64,000 bases of DNA from Symsagittifera roscoffensis (lineage: Eukaryota; Xenacoelomorpha; Acoela; Convolutidae): the NCBI RefSeq assembly GCF_963678635.1, contig NC_087063.1:58970759-59034758 (forward strand), given 5' to 3'. Every line of letters begins with the position of its first letter. Position 1 is the first letter of the stretch. The notes under the pieces are model-generated. The model made no database searches and was not told the origin of the DNA. It was given only the letters and a program-made list of their open reading frames with translations. The position numbers and the translations under genes are program-made. This document shows, piece by piece, positions 21,641-31,687 of this stretch.

Positions 21641-24600
21641 TTTTGTGAAATAATCCGTTTTTCTGTTTTCGTTACTTATTATACTATTTATAGATAATTC
21701 TTCATTAAGAATTGTGGATTGGCAAATATCTAGTAATTGGAGTATATTATTTACACGATATGCTTTTTCGTGTATTGGTGATATTGTAGCGTTGGTTTCG
21801 CAATAGCCTAAAAGTCCTAAAGGTAATGTTACTTGGTAAGGTGTATTGTTGTATACATGTAAGGAAATAATATCTGATTTCGAGTTTTTCAAATATTTTA
21901 TTGATGAGATTGTGATTTTGAAAAAATTATGAATAGGTTTGAATTCAAAATCTGACATATAAAATTTTTGTTTGTTTTGTTTTTTATCATATTGGTGAAC
22001 TTGCTTTATTGAAAAATTGTATATGTTTCCTGATAGTGGTTTCAAGTGTTTTCTTTGTTGGTTATATATTGGATAGAATTTTGAAAAGAATGGTGGTTGT
22101 TTATTTAATCTTTGAAAAAATGTTAGGGAAGTGTCTTTTGTTTTTGTATATTTATCTTTGATTAATATTTTACTATTCAAGATGTTAATTGTTGGTATAT
22201 ATTTAGAGATAAATGGTATTCCAATGATATTGTGTTTAATATCAGTGATATGGAATATTTGTTTAAATGGTTTGGTTAAAATTTTGTTTTGCTCCATTGT
22301 TCTTGTGGGGAGAAGAAATAATTGAATTTTTCCGTAGTTTATTAATGTTGATCCTTGTGCTGTTGCTAGTTTGCTAGAGGTTTCAAGAGGTGTTAGCTTT
22401 GGGTGTAAAGTTTTTATTTCATTCCATGTGGGGATGTTTATTATGTTTGATTCTGCTCCTGAATCAATTAAAAAATCTATTTCAAGGTCTGGTGGTTGAA
22501 ATTCTTTATTTCTTGGGCTTTCTAAGAGAAATGGTATTGTCCAAATTTTTTCTTTGGGTTGTTCTTTTTGTATATTTTGATAAATGTGGTTTGTATTCAA
22601 GCATTTTGTTTTGGTATTTTTATTGGTTTGATCTGTAGTGTTAATCTCGTTTGTTTCTTGCGTCGTTGGTGTGGAATTTATGGGTGTAGTGTAATAATTT
22701 TGAAGAAATTCTGATTGATTTTCATATATGTGTGATGAAAAGGGTTGTTCATATATGACAGATTCATAGTCATTTTCGACTTTTATCATATTGATAGAAA
22801 GAGTGTTTTCAGTATCACTTTCTGAATCTGATGATGTACAGTTTATTTGATTGAGTTGTAACGTATCAGTTACTGTGTCATCAATACCTGGAGGGTCTGA
22901 TGTTGTTTCTGGGTTAGATTGTACTTGATTGATTTGTCTTTGATGTTTAGGTGTACTAGTTCTGTGGCGATTATTAGAATTATTATAGTTATTATTATTC
23001 CGGTGTGGTGATTGGGAATAATTTCTATAACGATTATTATAACTTGGGTGTCGATTTTGTGAATTATTTCGCGATCTGTTTTGGTAATTATTGTTTGGTC
23101 TGTTATAGTTTGATCTATTATATGAGTTATTCCTTGATCGATTGTTCGGGTAATTCTGGTTTCGGTTGTTTGAATAACTTCTATTTCGATTATAGGAGTA
23201 GTTTCTATTCCTATTGTATGATGAATTTCGTGATTGGTTGTTTGGATAGTAGTTATTTCTTGATTGGGAATTAGATCTAGAAACAAATCGTTGTGTATTT
23301 GAATTTGATCTGGAGTAGTTATTTCGACTATTTGGTCTATTGTAGTGATTTTGTGATGAATTTTGCGTGTTTCTTCGTTCTGGTGATCTTCCTCTATAAC
23401 TTGAGTTATATGGTGATTGATTTCTTGTATAATTTGTATTGTTCGGGAGTGGTTTTCCTGAACTGTTGTTGCTGTAGACTGTTTTGTTCGGTAGATTTTG
23501 ATCTTTTTTCATGTATTGGTAGAATGATTTATTTGGTTCTTTATATTTTTGAGGTTTATTTTGATTGTCTTGCTGTTTTTGTCTACATTCAGAAATACTA
23601 TGTCCGTATCGTCGGCAATAATTACACCATTTTTTGAAAGATGGTTTGCCTTTAAAGTTTGGGTGTTTTTCGTAAATATTGAGTATTTCAGTGATTTTTT
23701 CAACGAGGTCTGTATCTGATTCCTGTATATTGTTTATATTTGTGGAAGCTGTTTCAATTCTGTTAACGTATTGTAATTTCAGATTTTCCGTTTCTTCGAG
23801 TTTCATTGTGATTTCTGCTTGTTCTAGTTTGTCTACTAGTTTTCGAAAATCTAAATCGGGTTCTCGAATTGACGAAGGATGGGATGCTCTCTTTTTTATT
23901 GCTATTTTCCTTAATTGTGGTGTTAAGGTCATCATTAAGATTTCTGTCATCTTTGTGTTTTTATAGTCATGTGTATTTAATGAATATGCTTTTCGAACTA
24001 GTGTTTCGATTCGTACTGCTAATTGCTTGATGGTTTCGTTTGGTAATCTGCGAATTTCATTACATAAAACTCTTTGTTGTTGTTTGTTTCTTTCGGAGTC
24101 AAACATTTTTGAAAATTCTTGTGTAAACCTTTTCCAATTTGATTTTATTTCTATAGGCAATACTGAAAACCATTTTTGGGCTGCGCCATCTAGAGTTGTT
24201 TGTATTAACGCTGTGCGTCGATGTATCCAGTTTTGATGTAGTGGCGTATTAATTGGTTCAGGTCCTATATTTAAAATCAAATTTGCTGTGACTGCATTTA
24301 AATAGTCTTCTACAGAATATTCAGGGTCTGTTCCTGTGAATACCATTAAAGGTTTATTTGATGTTATTGATGATCCACCCATAAGGTATGGATTCATCGT
24401 CATTTGTAATGATTCTGCTGCATTTGGCATTTGAGAAAAATTTGAAAGTTGATTTCTTGTTATTTCGTGTTGTTGAAGATAATATGGGAGTGGTATTTCA
24501 TTTTGCATTTGTGCTGGTTGGTACGAGTTTGCAATCATTGGGTTTTGTTGCTGAATTGGTTGAAAAGATTGTGTATTAATTGGGTTTTGTTGTTGAATTG

Positions 24601-26155
24601 GTTGTTGGTTTTGTGTATCTATTGGTTGTGGAGAAAAAATTATATTATATGTATGTGGTTTCTGTATTCCTTGTCCACGATATTCTTGATTATAGGGTGT
24701 AAATATATCTGGTTGTAAGAAATCATCATCTGAGGATAAGTAATCCATTTGATAAGATGTTTGTTTTTTATTTTTATTTTGTTGAAAAAATGGATAGTTT
24801 TCACTACGATCCTGTGGAGGATGTAAATTTGTTTGGAAATTTACTGAATTAGGTGGTGCCATTGGGTTATCCCAGTTTCGAGATCTTGTATAATTACTAA
24901 AATTTTTTCGTGGTTGATAATTTGTTTTTGATGGATGTGTGTAATTATAATTATGGTCTGCAAAGTTGTTTCTAGTGAACGTTTTGCGTGTTTTTGACGG
25001 TATTGTCATGGGTCTGTATGTTTGGTAATCCATGTGTGAATATTTTGGGGCAACCGAAGGTTTAACGGTTGATTGTAATGTTAGCTGTGTTTGTGAAGGA
25101 TTTGTATTTCTTGGTGTTGTTAAGTTTGGACGTATTGGTGAAATGTTTTGTTGTGTAGTTGTTGTGTGTACGATTTCTTCATTTATGAAGTGTGATGGTG
25201 TCTGGATATCTTGTTGAGTAAGATTCCTAGTTCCATTGAGGTTTTCATTGTGTATGACTGTAGAGTTTAAACTATTATTTTGCATATCGGGTAAAAATGT
25301 ATTATAGTTTAATGGTGTTGCATCAATGGTTAATGGTATTACTCGTACATAATCTCTTACATAAGATATCGTACTTATTGCTTGACTTGAGATTGATTGT
25401 GGGAAGTTTATGGATGCGGGATGAGACCATTCGGGGTCCCAAACATAGTCTGATTGTTCTGTGATGGCAGTATCATCGTTTGAGTTTTGGGGTCTAAAAT
25501 TTTTTCTTGCTTGTGAAATTAAATCAATATTATGTGTGAAATAATCTACTATGAACCATGCCAAGATTTTTTGTAAGTCGTGTTTTGTATGTTGTGAAAC
25601 TTCATCTTTCGTGAAATTTTCTTTAATTATATTTAGAAAACTAGAGAGTAGTGTGATTTCATGTCGTACTCTTATATGTTTAGATGTTTCTGTCGGTGAG
25701 ACATTTGGTATCTGGATTTCGTTTTCTAATATCGAGATATAACTATATATTATCGCAAAAACTTCATTGGTGAATATGGAGTTTGCTCTTTGTGAGTTAT
25801 GATATTGGATGCTTTTTATATATTCTGAGAATACTTTTGAGAATTCTAAATCAAGGTCGTCTGTTTGAATTATATATTTACTGTGATTCTGGTTTGGTGA
25901 GCTGAATTCTATGGAGTAGATTCCGTATTGTTGTGTTAGGTTACATATATCTTTTAGATAGTGATCGATAATTTGTCTTTTGATTTTTACATCTGGGAAC
26001 TCTGTTTTACATGGACTGATTCCGGGTTCAAACAAATTTAAGAGTAAATTTTTGCAGAATATATGCTGTCCTCTATCAGTGGTTGCATCTACGATAAAGG
26101 GGAAAATATCATCATCATCTGGACTTTCTTCACCTGGGGTGTGCGTTGAGCTCAT
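21611..26155 (-). CDS. gag-protease part of copy A
   Basis: 1514 aa from ATG 26155. Contains a long N-terminal region, Gln-rich spacers, a capsid-like domain, the CCHC knuckle, an Asn/Arg/Ser/Tyr-rich stretch and the aspartic protease motif DSGA. It terminates shortly after the protease because of the single-base loss described for the pol frame. The start overlaps the end of ORF2 by 26 nt. It could still supply structural Gag to particles. Confidence 0.85.
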   Translation of the reverse strand: MSSTHTPGEESPDDDDIFPFIVDATTDRGQHIFCKNLLLNLFEPGISPCKTEFPDVKIKRQIIDHYLKDICNLTQQYGIYSIEFSSPNQNHSKYIIQTDDLDLEFSKVFSEYIKSIQYHNSQRANSIFTNEVFAIIYSYISILENEIQIPNVSPTETSKHIRVRHEITLLSSFLNIIKENFTKDEVSQHTKHDLQKILAWFIVDYFTHNIDLISQARKNFRPQNSNDDTAITEQSDYVWDPEWSHPASINFPQSISSQAISTISYVRDYVRVIPLTIDATPLNYNTFLPDMQNNSLNSTVIHNENLNGTRNLTQQDIQTPSHFINEEIVHTTTTQQNISPIRPNLTTPRNTNPSQTQLTLQSTVKPSVAPKYSHMDYQTYRPMTIPSKTRKTFTRNNFADHNYNYTHPSKTNYQPRKNFSNYTRSRNWDNPMAPPNSVNFQTNLHPPQDRSENYPFFQQNKNKKQTSYQMDYLSSDDDFLQPDIFTPYNQEYRGQGIQKPHTYNIIFSPQPIDTQNQQPIQQQNPINTQSFQPIQQQNPMIANSYQPAQMQNEIPLPYYLQQHEITRNQLSNFSQMPNAAESLQMTMNPYLMGGSSITSNKPLMVFTGTDPEYSVEDYLNAVTANLILNIGPEPINTPLHQNWIHRRTALIQTTLDGAAQKWFSVLPIEIKSNWKRFTQEFSKMFDSERNKQQQRVLCNEIRRLPNETIKQLAVRIETLVRKAYSLNTHDYKNTKMTEILMMTLTPQLRKIAIKKRASHPSSIREPDLDFRKLVDKLEQAEITMKLEETENLKLQYVNRIETASTNINNIQESDTDLVEKITEILNIYEKHPNFKGKPSFKKWCNYCRRYGHSISECRQKQQDNQNKPQKYKEPNKSFYQYMKKDQNLPNKTVYSNNSSGKPLPNNTNYTRNQSPYNSSYRGRSPERRNTQNSSQNHYNRPNSRNNYSRSNSNTQRFVSRSNSQSRNNYYPNNQSRNSSYNRNRNYSYNRNRSYSNNRNQNYPNNRSRNNSYNRSNYNRPNNNYQNRSRNNSQNRHPSYNNRYRNYSQSPHRNNNNYNNSNNRHRTSTPKHQRQINQVQSNPETTSDPPGIDDTVTDTLQLNQINCTSSDSESDTENTLSINMIKVENDYESVIYEQPFSSHIYENQSEFLQNYYTTPINSTPTTQETNEINTTDQTNKNTKTKCLNTNHIYQNIQKEQPKEKIWTIPFLLESPRNKEFQPPDLEIDFLIDSGAESNIINIPTWNEIKTLHPKLTPLETSSKLATAQGSTLINYGKIQLFLLPTRTMEQNKILTKPFKQIFHITDIKHNIIGIPFISKYIPTINILNSKILIKDKYTKTKDTSLTFFQRLNKQPPFFSKFYPIYNQQRKHLKPLSGNIYNFSIKQVHQYDKKQNKQKFYMSDFEFKPIHNFFKITISSIKYLKNSKSDIISLHVYNNTPYQVTLPLGLLGYCETNATISPIHEKAYRVNNILQLLDICQSTILNEELSINSIISNENRKTDYFTKPHISNLHST

Positions 26156-26597
26156 TTTTGCGTTCGATGACTGTTAATATGTAATTATCAATGTGTCTAA
26201 TTGGTTGATTCCAATTGTATAAATGTACTGGTTTGTGTTTATACTGCTTTTTTATTCTTCTTTTTCCTCTTTTTGATGAATTTGAAGTTGTTTCTGAGTC
26301 AGATAAATATAATTGATCGTGAATTGGGCAATTTTTATCTATTGATTCTTTTAGTTTATAAAGTTCGTCTAAACTGTTGGTTTCTGATTCTGAAAATGCG
26401 TTTCGATTTTTTGAAAATCTTTTTCGTGTTATTTGTCTTTGTTTAGTTATTATTTTTCTCTTTAATGTTTGTCGTTTTGTTCTAATGTATCCAACTGTTT
26501 GTGTATGAGGTGTGATTACAAGGTCGTATTTTTTATTATCTATTTCACAATTGTGTAAAACGATTGTTTGTTTATTTCCTAGGTTTTTAAATGACAT
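26130..26597 (-). CDS. ORF2, basic 155-aa protein (copy A)
   Basis: 155 aa from ATG 26597, with conserved start MSFKNLGNKQTIVLHNCEI. The middle is very basic (TKRQTLKRKIITKQRQITRKRF), a likely nuclear-localisation or RNA-binding patch, followed by an acidic Ser/Glu stretch and a second basic patch (RGKRRIKKQYKHK). Almost identical in C (49681-50148). The last 26 nt lie inside gag in another frame, so the two genes evolve together. No family recognised. Position upstream of gag is unusual for retroelements but recalls the extra 5' ORF of plant Ogre elements. Confidence 0.7.
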   Translation of the reverse strand: MSFKNLGNKQTIVLHNCEIDNKKYDLVITPHTQTVGYIRTKRQTLKRKIITKQRQITRKRFSKNRNAFSESETNSLDELYKLKESIDKNCPIHDQLYLSDSETTSNSSKRGKRRIKKQYKHKPVHLYNWNQPIRHIDNYILTVIERKNELNAHPR

Positions 26598-27524
26598 AAG
26601 GTTTAGGATGACGGATGCAAAAGGTTGTTAAATGATTTCTATTTGCTTAAACTGTTAGTCCTTACGATTTTTTTGTTAGCCTAACCTGGGTCTATTTGTT
26701 CAGGGTTGGGGAGAAAAGTATATCGATTCCGAAGAATGATTTTATACTTTCTCGTGGATAGTATAAGCTAAGGTGTTAACTTACTTAATCTTACTTAAGG
26801 GTAGTGATTGTGTTCAGGGTTGGAGAATAGTAAATAGATCCACAAGGTTCAGGTATAATTAGAACGCGAGTAGTTCGTTAGATACTATTTTAAACTTACT
26901 AAGTTTAAGATTTATCCTGGGTCTGGTAAGAGGGGGGATCAAGTGAAGGATGAATAACCGAAGTTCTTCACTGTTTATCCTAATTTGAATGATTAGTTTT
27001 GTTCAAAAATTTCTATTAGTCCTGGGTTTTTAGAAAGGGTTGGATAGTGAATCGACGTTTGAGGTCGTTAGACACTAGTTAAGTGGGTGGGGGAGAACAA
27101 AGTTGTTCTTTTTGATCCAAGGATAGGCCTTGATGATCAAGTTTTAAATTTAATTAAATAGAAAATGATTTAAGATCCAAGGATAAGCCTTGATGATCTG
27201 ATTTTAAAATTAAGTGAATTTAAGTTTAAAATGTTTTAAATTTGTGTAAAGAATAGATTTAGTATTTTTATGATATTAGTGAGCTTATGAATGCTGTTAT
27301 GTTTAGGCGATGAAGCTGGAACAACAGGATGATTTATAATTACTAACCGTTTATTATCATGCTACTAATTTTTATTTTGATTTTTCAATAAATATTTTTC
27401 AAACATGTTTTGTATATTACTGCAGAATTTAGGAAAACGATCTGAGATCTTTTTATCAATCGTTATTGTATATTAATAATTTTGTTTAGCGCCTGAAATG
27501 ATTTTGAAGATTGACTTCAAAATT
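26598..27524 (-). other. Structured 5' leader (copy A)
   Basis: Non-coding between ORF1 and ORF2. Holds two copies of a 25-nt hairpin module (plus-strand 27114-27138 and 27174-27198; stem CAAGG/CCTTG inside GATC ends) and three degenerate copies of a module around TCTCCAACCCTGAAC. Both features are also in C. Confidence 0.6.
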
Positions 27525-27758
27525 TTATGTTTGCAAATGAAAATCTAAATTCATTGCTATTAGTATTCTAAATACAAAAGTTTGTTCTGGCTTTTGCCGA
27601 ACTATCATATAACTATATGGTAAGTTTCTGCTTTGTCGTATGTCGTCTCTGGTTCGAGGTCTTCTTCCAATTCCGGGTAGTTCTGTTATCGTTCGGAATA
27701 TTGGCTCTGATCTATTGAGTCGTAGAGACATTTCGATTAAATTATTGTCGTATAACAT
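27525..27758 (-). CDS. ORF1, 77-aa protein next to the PBS (copy A)
   Basis: 77 aa from ATG 27758, less than 80 nt from the PBS. Starts MLYDNNLIEMSLRLNRSEPI and has an Arg-rich centre (GIGRRPRTRDDIRQSR). Copy C (48521-48754) has the same length with four substitutions that I count, mostly conservative. Basic, soluble-looking, no motif recognised. Being the first ATG of the genomic RNA, it may be a real leader protein or an upstream ORF controlling downstream translation. Confidence 0.6.
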   Translation of the reverse strand: MLYDNNLIEMSLRLNRSEPIFRTITELPGIGRRPRTRDDIRQSRNLPYSYMIVRQKPEQTFVFRILIAMNLDFHLQT

Positions 27759-27833
27759 TTTGTAAATGTTTTGTCTAAATTCTAATCTATTATTGGTTAA
27801 TTCTAAGCTATTAAGGTCTTGTTCGAGACTTAT

Positions 27834-27843
27834 GGTCGCACCA
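27834..27843 (-). promoter_or_regulatory. Primer binding site (copy A)
   Basis: On the - strand TGGTGCGACC begins two bases after the 5' LTR, with TGG matching a tRNA 3' CCA end. The following 13 bases also look tRNA-complementary: the reverse complement begins GTTCGA, like a T-loop. Primer identity not assigned. Confidence 0.75.
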
Positions 27844-27845
27844 GA

Positions 27846-28255
27846 TGAGTTAGGACCGATGGGTATAACTCATAGAGTAATTTCGGATAGGGTACACCGT
27901 CTGCTCGTCACGCTATCTTATTTTCGGCCGGATAGGTTCGTGCAACTTCTTAGTCTAATACCGATCCTAATCTTACTCTTATACTGTCTAGTCTCAGGTT
28001 GTTTAACTAGTCTCTGCTAGGCTCAATAGATCTAGGGTATACTGGTTTATTGCGGCTGCTGAAGTACTCGGGAGAGTTCAACTAATTTCTAAGTTAAATT
28101 CAAATCTCTCTGGTGCTGAAATTACAAGTAATTTCAGCACTTACAAATAAGTGGATTGTTAGTTAGATGGATCATGATTGGTTAATATTAAATACTTTAC
28201 ATTGGTAAAATATCTAATTTATCCAATCATAAAATGTAGTTTAGATCAGGTTCCA
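27846..28255 (-). repeat. 5' LTR of copy A
   Basis: 410 bp, reading as identical to the 3' LTR at 9350-9759. Hairpin at 28113-28140. The outer edge is followed by the CCAC duplication. Confidence 0.96.
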
Positions 28256-28426
28256 CCACCCTCTATTAGTATATACTGGCGCCGAAGGCCCCTTAGAAAA
28301 CTTTGAGGGTCCGTCACTAATAATGTATATCTCAATATAGCACAAAACGGGGACCTTTTGGGTCGGAAGGGGGTCGAATCCCTTAGGGGAGACGGCGTCC
28401 ATCCCCCCCCCCTATATCCACCACTG
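28256..28426. mobile_element. hAT-like MITE copy 2, right piece
   Basis: Continues the MITE interrupted at 9350. Shares GGCGCC, TTTGAGGGTCCGTCA and GGGACCTTTTGGG with copy 1 at 4984-5065. It ends in a TIR whose reverse complement is CAGTGGTGGATATAGGGG. Confidence 0.8.
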
Positions 28427-29725
28427 GGTTTCAACACCCAACTTGAGAACTGGCTCGGTAATTTCCGAAAAGAGTAGAAAAAACTTCCAAAAAGCTGTCA
28501 AAGTTTCAAAATTTCAATAGTTCGAAGATCATTACTTTTTCCTAGATAACACTGGGCGTAGCAAATATTAAAGGTGAGACTCCTTCAAGTTGTTGTGTCG
28601 ATTTACCCTATGATATTGGATTTGGCAGGATAGTTATCGAGAAAAGTCCAAAAAACGGTCAAGAAATCGGCTAATCGAAACTTCCGAGAACCATAGCTTT
28701 TTATTTTTAAAAAACGTCGCTCGGCCGTTTATGCAGAAGAGATTCACCTAATATATTTTTTCGATTGATCTCAAAACCCAGGTTTGGCAGGGTAGTTCTC
28801 GTGAAAATTAAAAAGTTATCAAAAATGGTGAAAAAAATCTGTAGTATCCAGTACCCGCCGAGTGGTTCAGTTTGAGTTTTCATAAAATTGAGCATGTCAG
28901 CTGCATAGCAGTATCATGAGTGATTCAACTGATTTTCGGCAACTAGTTGTTAAACCGAAGAAAATCTATATTCCGATTTGATAACGCTTGCTTCTCCGTC
29001 TACATTCCGATTTAAAAAGTTTGAAAAGGACTTTGAAACATCATTTTTTGTCTTTTGACTCTTTTATGGTTGTTTTGACCAAAATTTACTTGATACACCT
29101 AAGCCAGAAAAACCAGAGCATTGCCCGGATATGAGAAGTCATGCGTGTCTCTCTACATGGTACTTAATCGAAAAACCTTTAATATAACAAAACGCATTGC
29201 AACCATTCGACGAGAGAACTATAGACAAGGGGATTGTAGTGATAGGTTTGTGAGCCTGTTCACCTGCAATAAATCCTGTATGGAGGCATTCATTTAGTCA
29301 AAACAAAAACAAATCCACATATTGGACAAGACTGATTGTATCAGGGCGAAGCCCTGAATGTTCTGACTTCACTTTAAAGCCAATGAAAAAGTTTTTGGTT
29401 CAAAAGTTACGAAAAAAAAATTCTTTTTTTTTTCTAAATTTTCAGCCCACAAGCTAATTTCAACTACAGAGGGATGTATTTAGAGTCTTTTGTCCTAATA
29501 AAATGACTACATGATTTGTTCAATTCATTTTATAACGCATCAATTTGCCGCTTACGCGTGTTAAACTTATCGCCCGTTGTTTATCCCAAATTGCTCAAAT
29601 TAGCCAAAAGAGGTGAAGTATCTTTTCGAAATTGAGCTCAGGAAAACAAAATTTTTCAGAAGATATCAAAGATAAGTTTCATGAAAAATGCTTGGTTAAA
29701 AATTCTGAACTAAAAAACCCTATTG
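28427..29725. other. Gene-free stretch with old dispersed repeat
   Basis: 28610-28990 resembles 6280-6450 and 7200-7400 (shared CCGTTTATGCAGAAGA, AGGTTTGGCAG and TAACGCTTGCT). The rest to 29725 is AT-rich and without recognisable genes. Confidence 0.5.
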
Positions 29726-30097
29726 TGAGTTATGTATTGTTTACTATATTCATAGAGTAATTTCAGATAAAGTACACCGTCTGCTCGTCATTTATTTTCG
29801 GCCGGATATATTCGTGCAACTTCTTAGTCTAATACCAATCTTAATCTTACTCTTATATCTCCTAGTCTCAATAGATCTAGTGTACACCGGTTTGCGCGAG
29901 TTAGTTCAAGTATGAGAACAACTGTATTCTAAGTTTAATTCAAATTGTTCTGGTGTTGAAACTGCAAGTAGTTTCAACACTTACAAATAAGTGGGTTATT
30001 AGTTTGACGGAGTATGATTGGTTAGTATTTAATATTTCATAGAGATAAAATATCATAATAATAACTAATGATAAATACTAGTTTAGATCTGGTTCCA
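29726..30097 (-). repeat. 3' LTR of copy B
   Basis: 372 bp, TG...CA on the - strand, diverged and with small deletions relative to A. Keeps the hairpin at 29953-29980 through paired changes and the CCGGATGGG PPT core just inside. Confidence 0.85.
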
Positions 30098-30696
30098 CCC
30101 ATCCGGGGCTTAGAGAGTTTTAGTTTTTCAATGTTCTATTGTAGTGTAGGATGGATGATGGTGTTTTTCTTTAGAGGTTGCGAGCATATTCTTTTCTGGA
30201 TTTGAAGAAGAGATGTTATCACGATAGTTTCGGGAGATCGTATTATGATTTCTGATCGGCTGTGATGAGTGTTGATCTGGTTGATTTTAGAGATTAGCAA
30301 CATTGCTATTCTACATTGCTATTCTTAATTTCGTTCGGATGTGGCATGTAGTTTGACTTTGGATGAATTTCCTGGTGACTTGGATCTGTACGTATACTTG
30401 AACATCGAGATGGCCATTGTTCGTTTGCATTGGGTTTCCTTTATTGCGATGCCGAGTCGTACTTTAAATCCGTTGAGTGTAGTGACTGTAGGCAGCATGT
30501 CAGGTGGCTCTTGCCATTCCGCAGTTGGATTGTGATTGGACTGTCAAGTTCGTTGCTGCTCGTCTTTGGGCTGTATTTTATCTATATACTGCATTGTATT
30601 ATTTACATAAATAAATCTTTGATAATTTTGTCTTTTAGTCATGATCTTGTATTAGTTTTTATCGCAAAAGCGTTATTATATAGTTCGGTTATTTTT

Positions 30697-30724
30697 AAGA
30701 GCTACTCACACTTGAGTAACTCTC
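30697..30724 (-). other. Conserved hairpin (copy B)
   Basis: On the - strand AGAGTTACTCA pairs with TGAGTAGCTCT around AGTG, with a U-G pair where A and D have a mismatch. Same relative position as in A and D. Confidence 0.6.
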
Positions 30725-30743
30725 GTCAAAAATAGAGGGTGTT

Positions 30744-30823
30744 GTCACAAAGCGTGAATGTATCACAGTGGGTGAGGCCGGCTATAGAGCATGCTCAGGA
30801 CGTCCTCTTCTGGTGGGTTAGGC
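30744..30823 (-). promoter_or_regulatory. Conserved palindromic 3' block (copy B)
   Basis: GAGCATGCTC (30787-30796) and AGGACGTCCT (30797-30806) are both intact although neighbouring sequence is diverged. Flanked by the GGCCTAACCCACC-type repeats, one changed to GGCCTCACCCAC. Confidence 0.65.
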
Positions 30824-31687
30824 CAGGAGTGAGGGTGTAATTTCATGCTCTCTTTTTTAGAGGGTCCTTTTTTAGTTCAACTTTTCGTGTCTTTTTTTAC
30901 TGGTCTGTTCTTCTGCTGTCTTAGTTATGTCTTTTTCTAAAAAATCAAATTGTTTGTTTTGGGTTTGTCTTTCGACTTTTTGATGTTTTGTTCTTTTGTG
31001 TCCAGACTTAAAAGTAGTCTTCAAAAGAATAATTTATCCAGTTTTAAGCTGGTTTTAATCCGATTTGGGTACCGTTGGATTTCTTTTCTTAGTCATGCTG
31101 TTAGGTTGTGGTTTGTGGTATTCAGTAAGCTTGCGTTGGTATTATGTATAATTCTTTTCCAACCGGGTTAAAGGAAAGTTTGAAATGTGTTAAAACTGGT
31201 TAGAGTTGTAATCAGTGAAAGTTAAAACTTAAATTCATTATTTTAAGCAATTCTTCGTGGGCGAGCTGTGCGATTGTGGATAGAGTTTGTGGGCGAGTGA
31301 ATATGAAAAAGCGTCTTTGAAAAACTTAGGGCTGCTTTTGCAATTTATGGGCAGTTTTTTTTAATTTACCACTTTAAAATTTTGAAGTTTATTGCTTGAT
31401 TTGGGGGTTGAAATTATCAATTTACTTTCAATTTTATGAAGTTTTACTTCATTGGGGAAAAGAGTTCATATATTAATATATTGCTTTATCCGGGAGAATT
31501 TTACCAAATCATTAATTGAAATTGGTTCATAAAACTTTATGAATCTAGAAAAAGTTTTCTTGTTTTTTATTTCGCTTTTTGTTTTGTAGATGATTGATGA
31601 TCGTGCCTATGAAGAAAAAAGAAAACATTTATGAAGAATGGTTAGTTCTTGCTCGTGTTTATTAGTAAATTATTTAATTCATATTAC

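Larger units (their letters stand above)
9350..28255 (-). mobile_element. Complete giant env-bearing LTR retroelement, copy A
   Basis: 18,906 bp bounded by two 410-bp LTRs that I read as identical, with the 4-bp target duplication CCAC at 9346-9349 and 28256-28259. On the - strand the order is LTR, PBS, ORF1, leader, ORF2, gag-pol, ORF4, ORF5, ORF6, env, ORF8, 3' region, PPT, LTR. It is nested inside a hAT-like MITE. Despite identical LTRs it has at least four coding lesions relative to C: a 1-base loss between protease and RT, a 1-base loss and a TGA in ORF6, and a TGA in ORF8. Class is Ty3/gypsy, from the order RT-RNase H-integrase and the GPY/F motif. Confidence 0.96.

Noticed and set aside
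22870-23286. 138-codon frame within gag of copy A, also open in copy C (52986-53402)
   Set aside because: It lies over the repetitive Asn/Arg-rich part of gag, where the low-complexity codons keep other frames open on both strands.
27766-28020. 84-codon + strand ORF over the PBS and LTR of copy A
   Set aside because: Antisense to the element and crossing the PBS and LTR; not open as a gene elsewhere.
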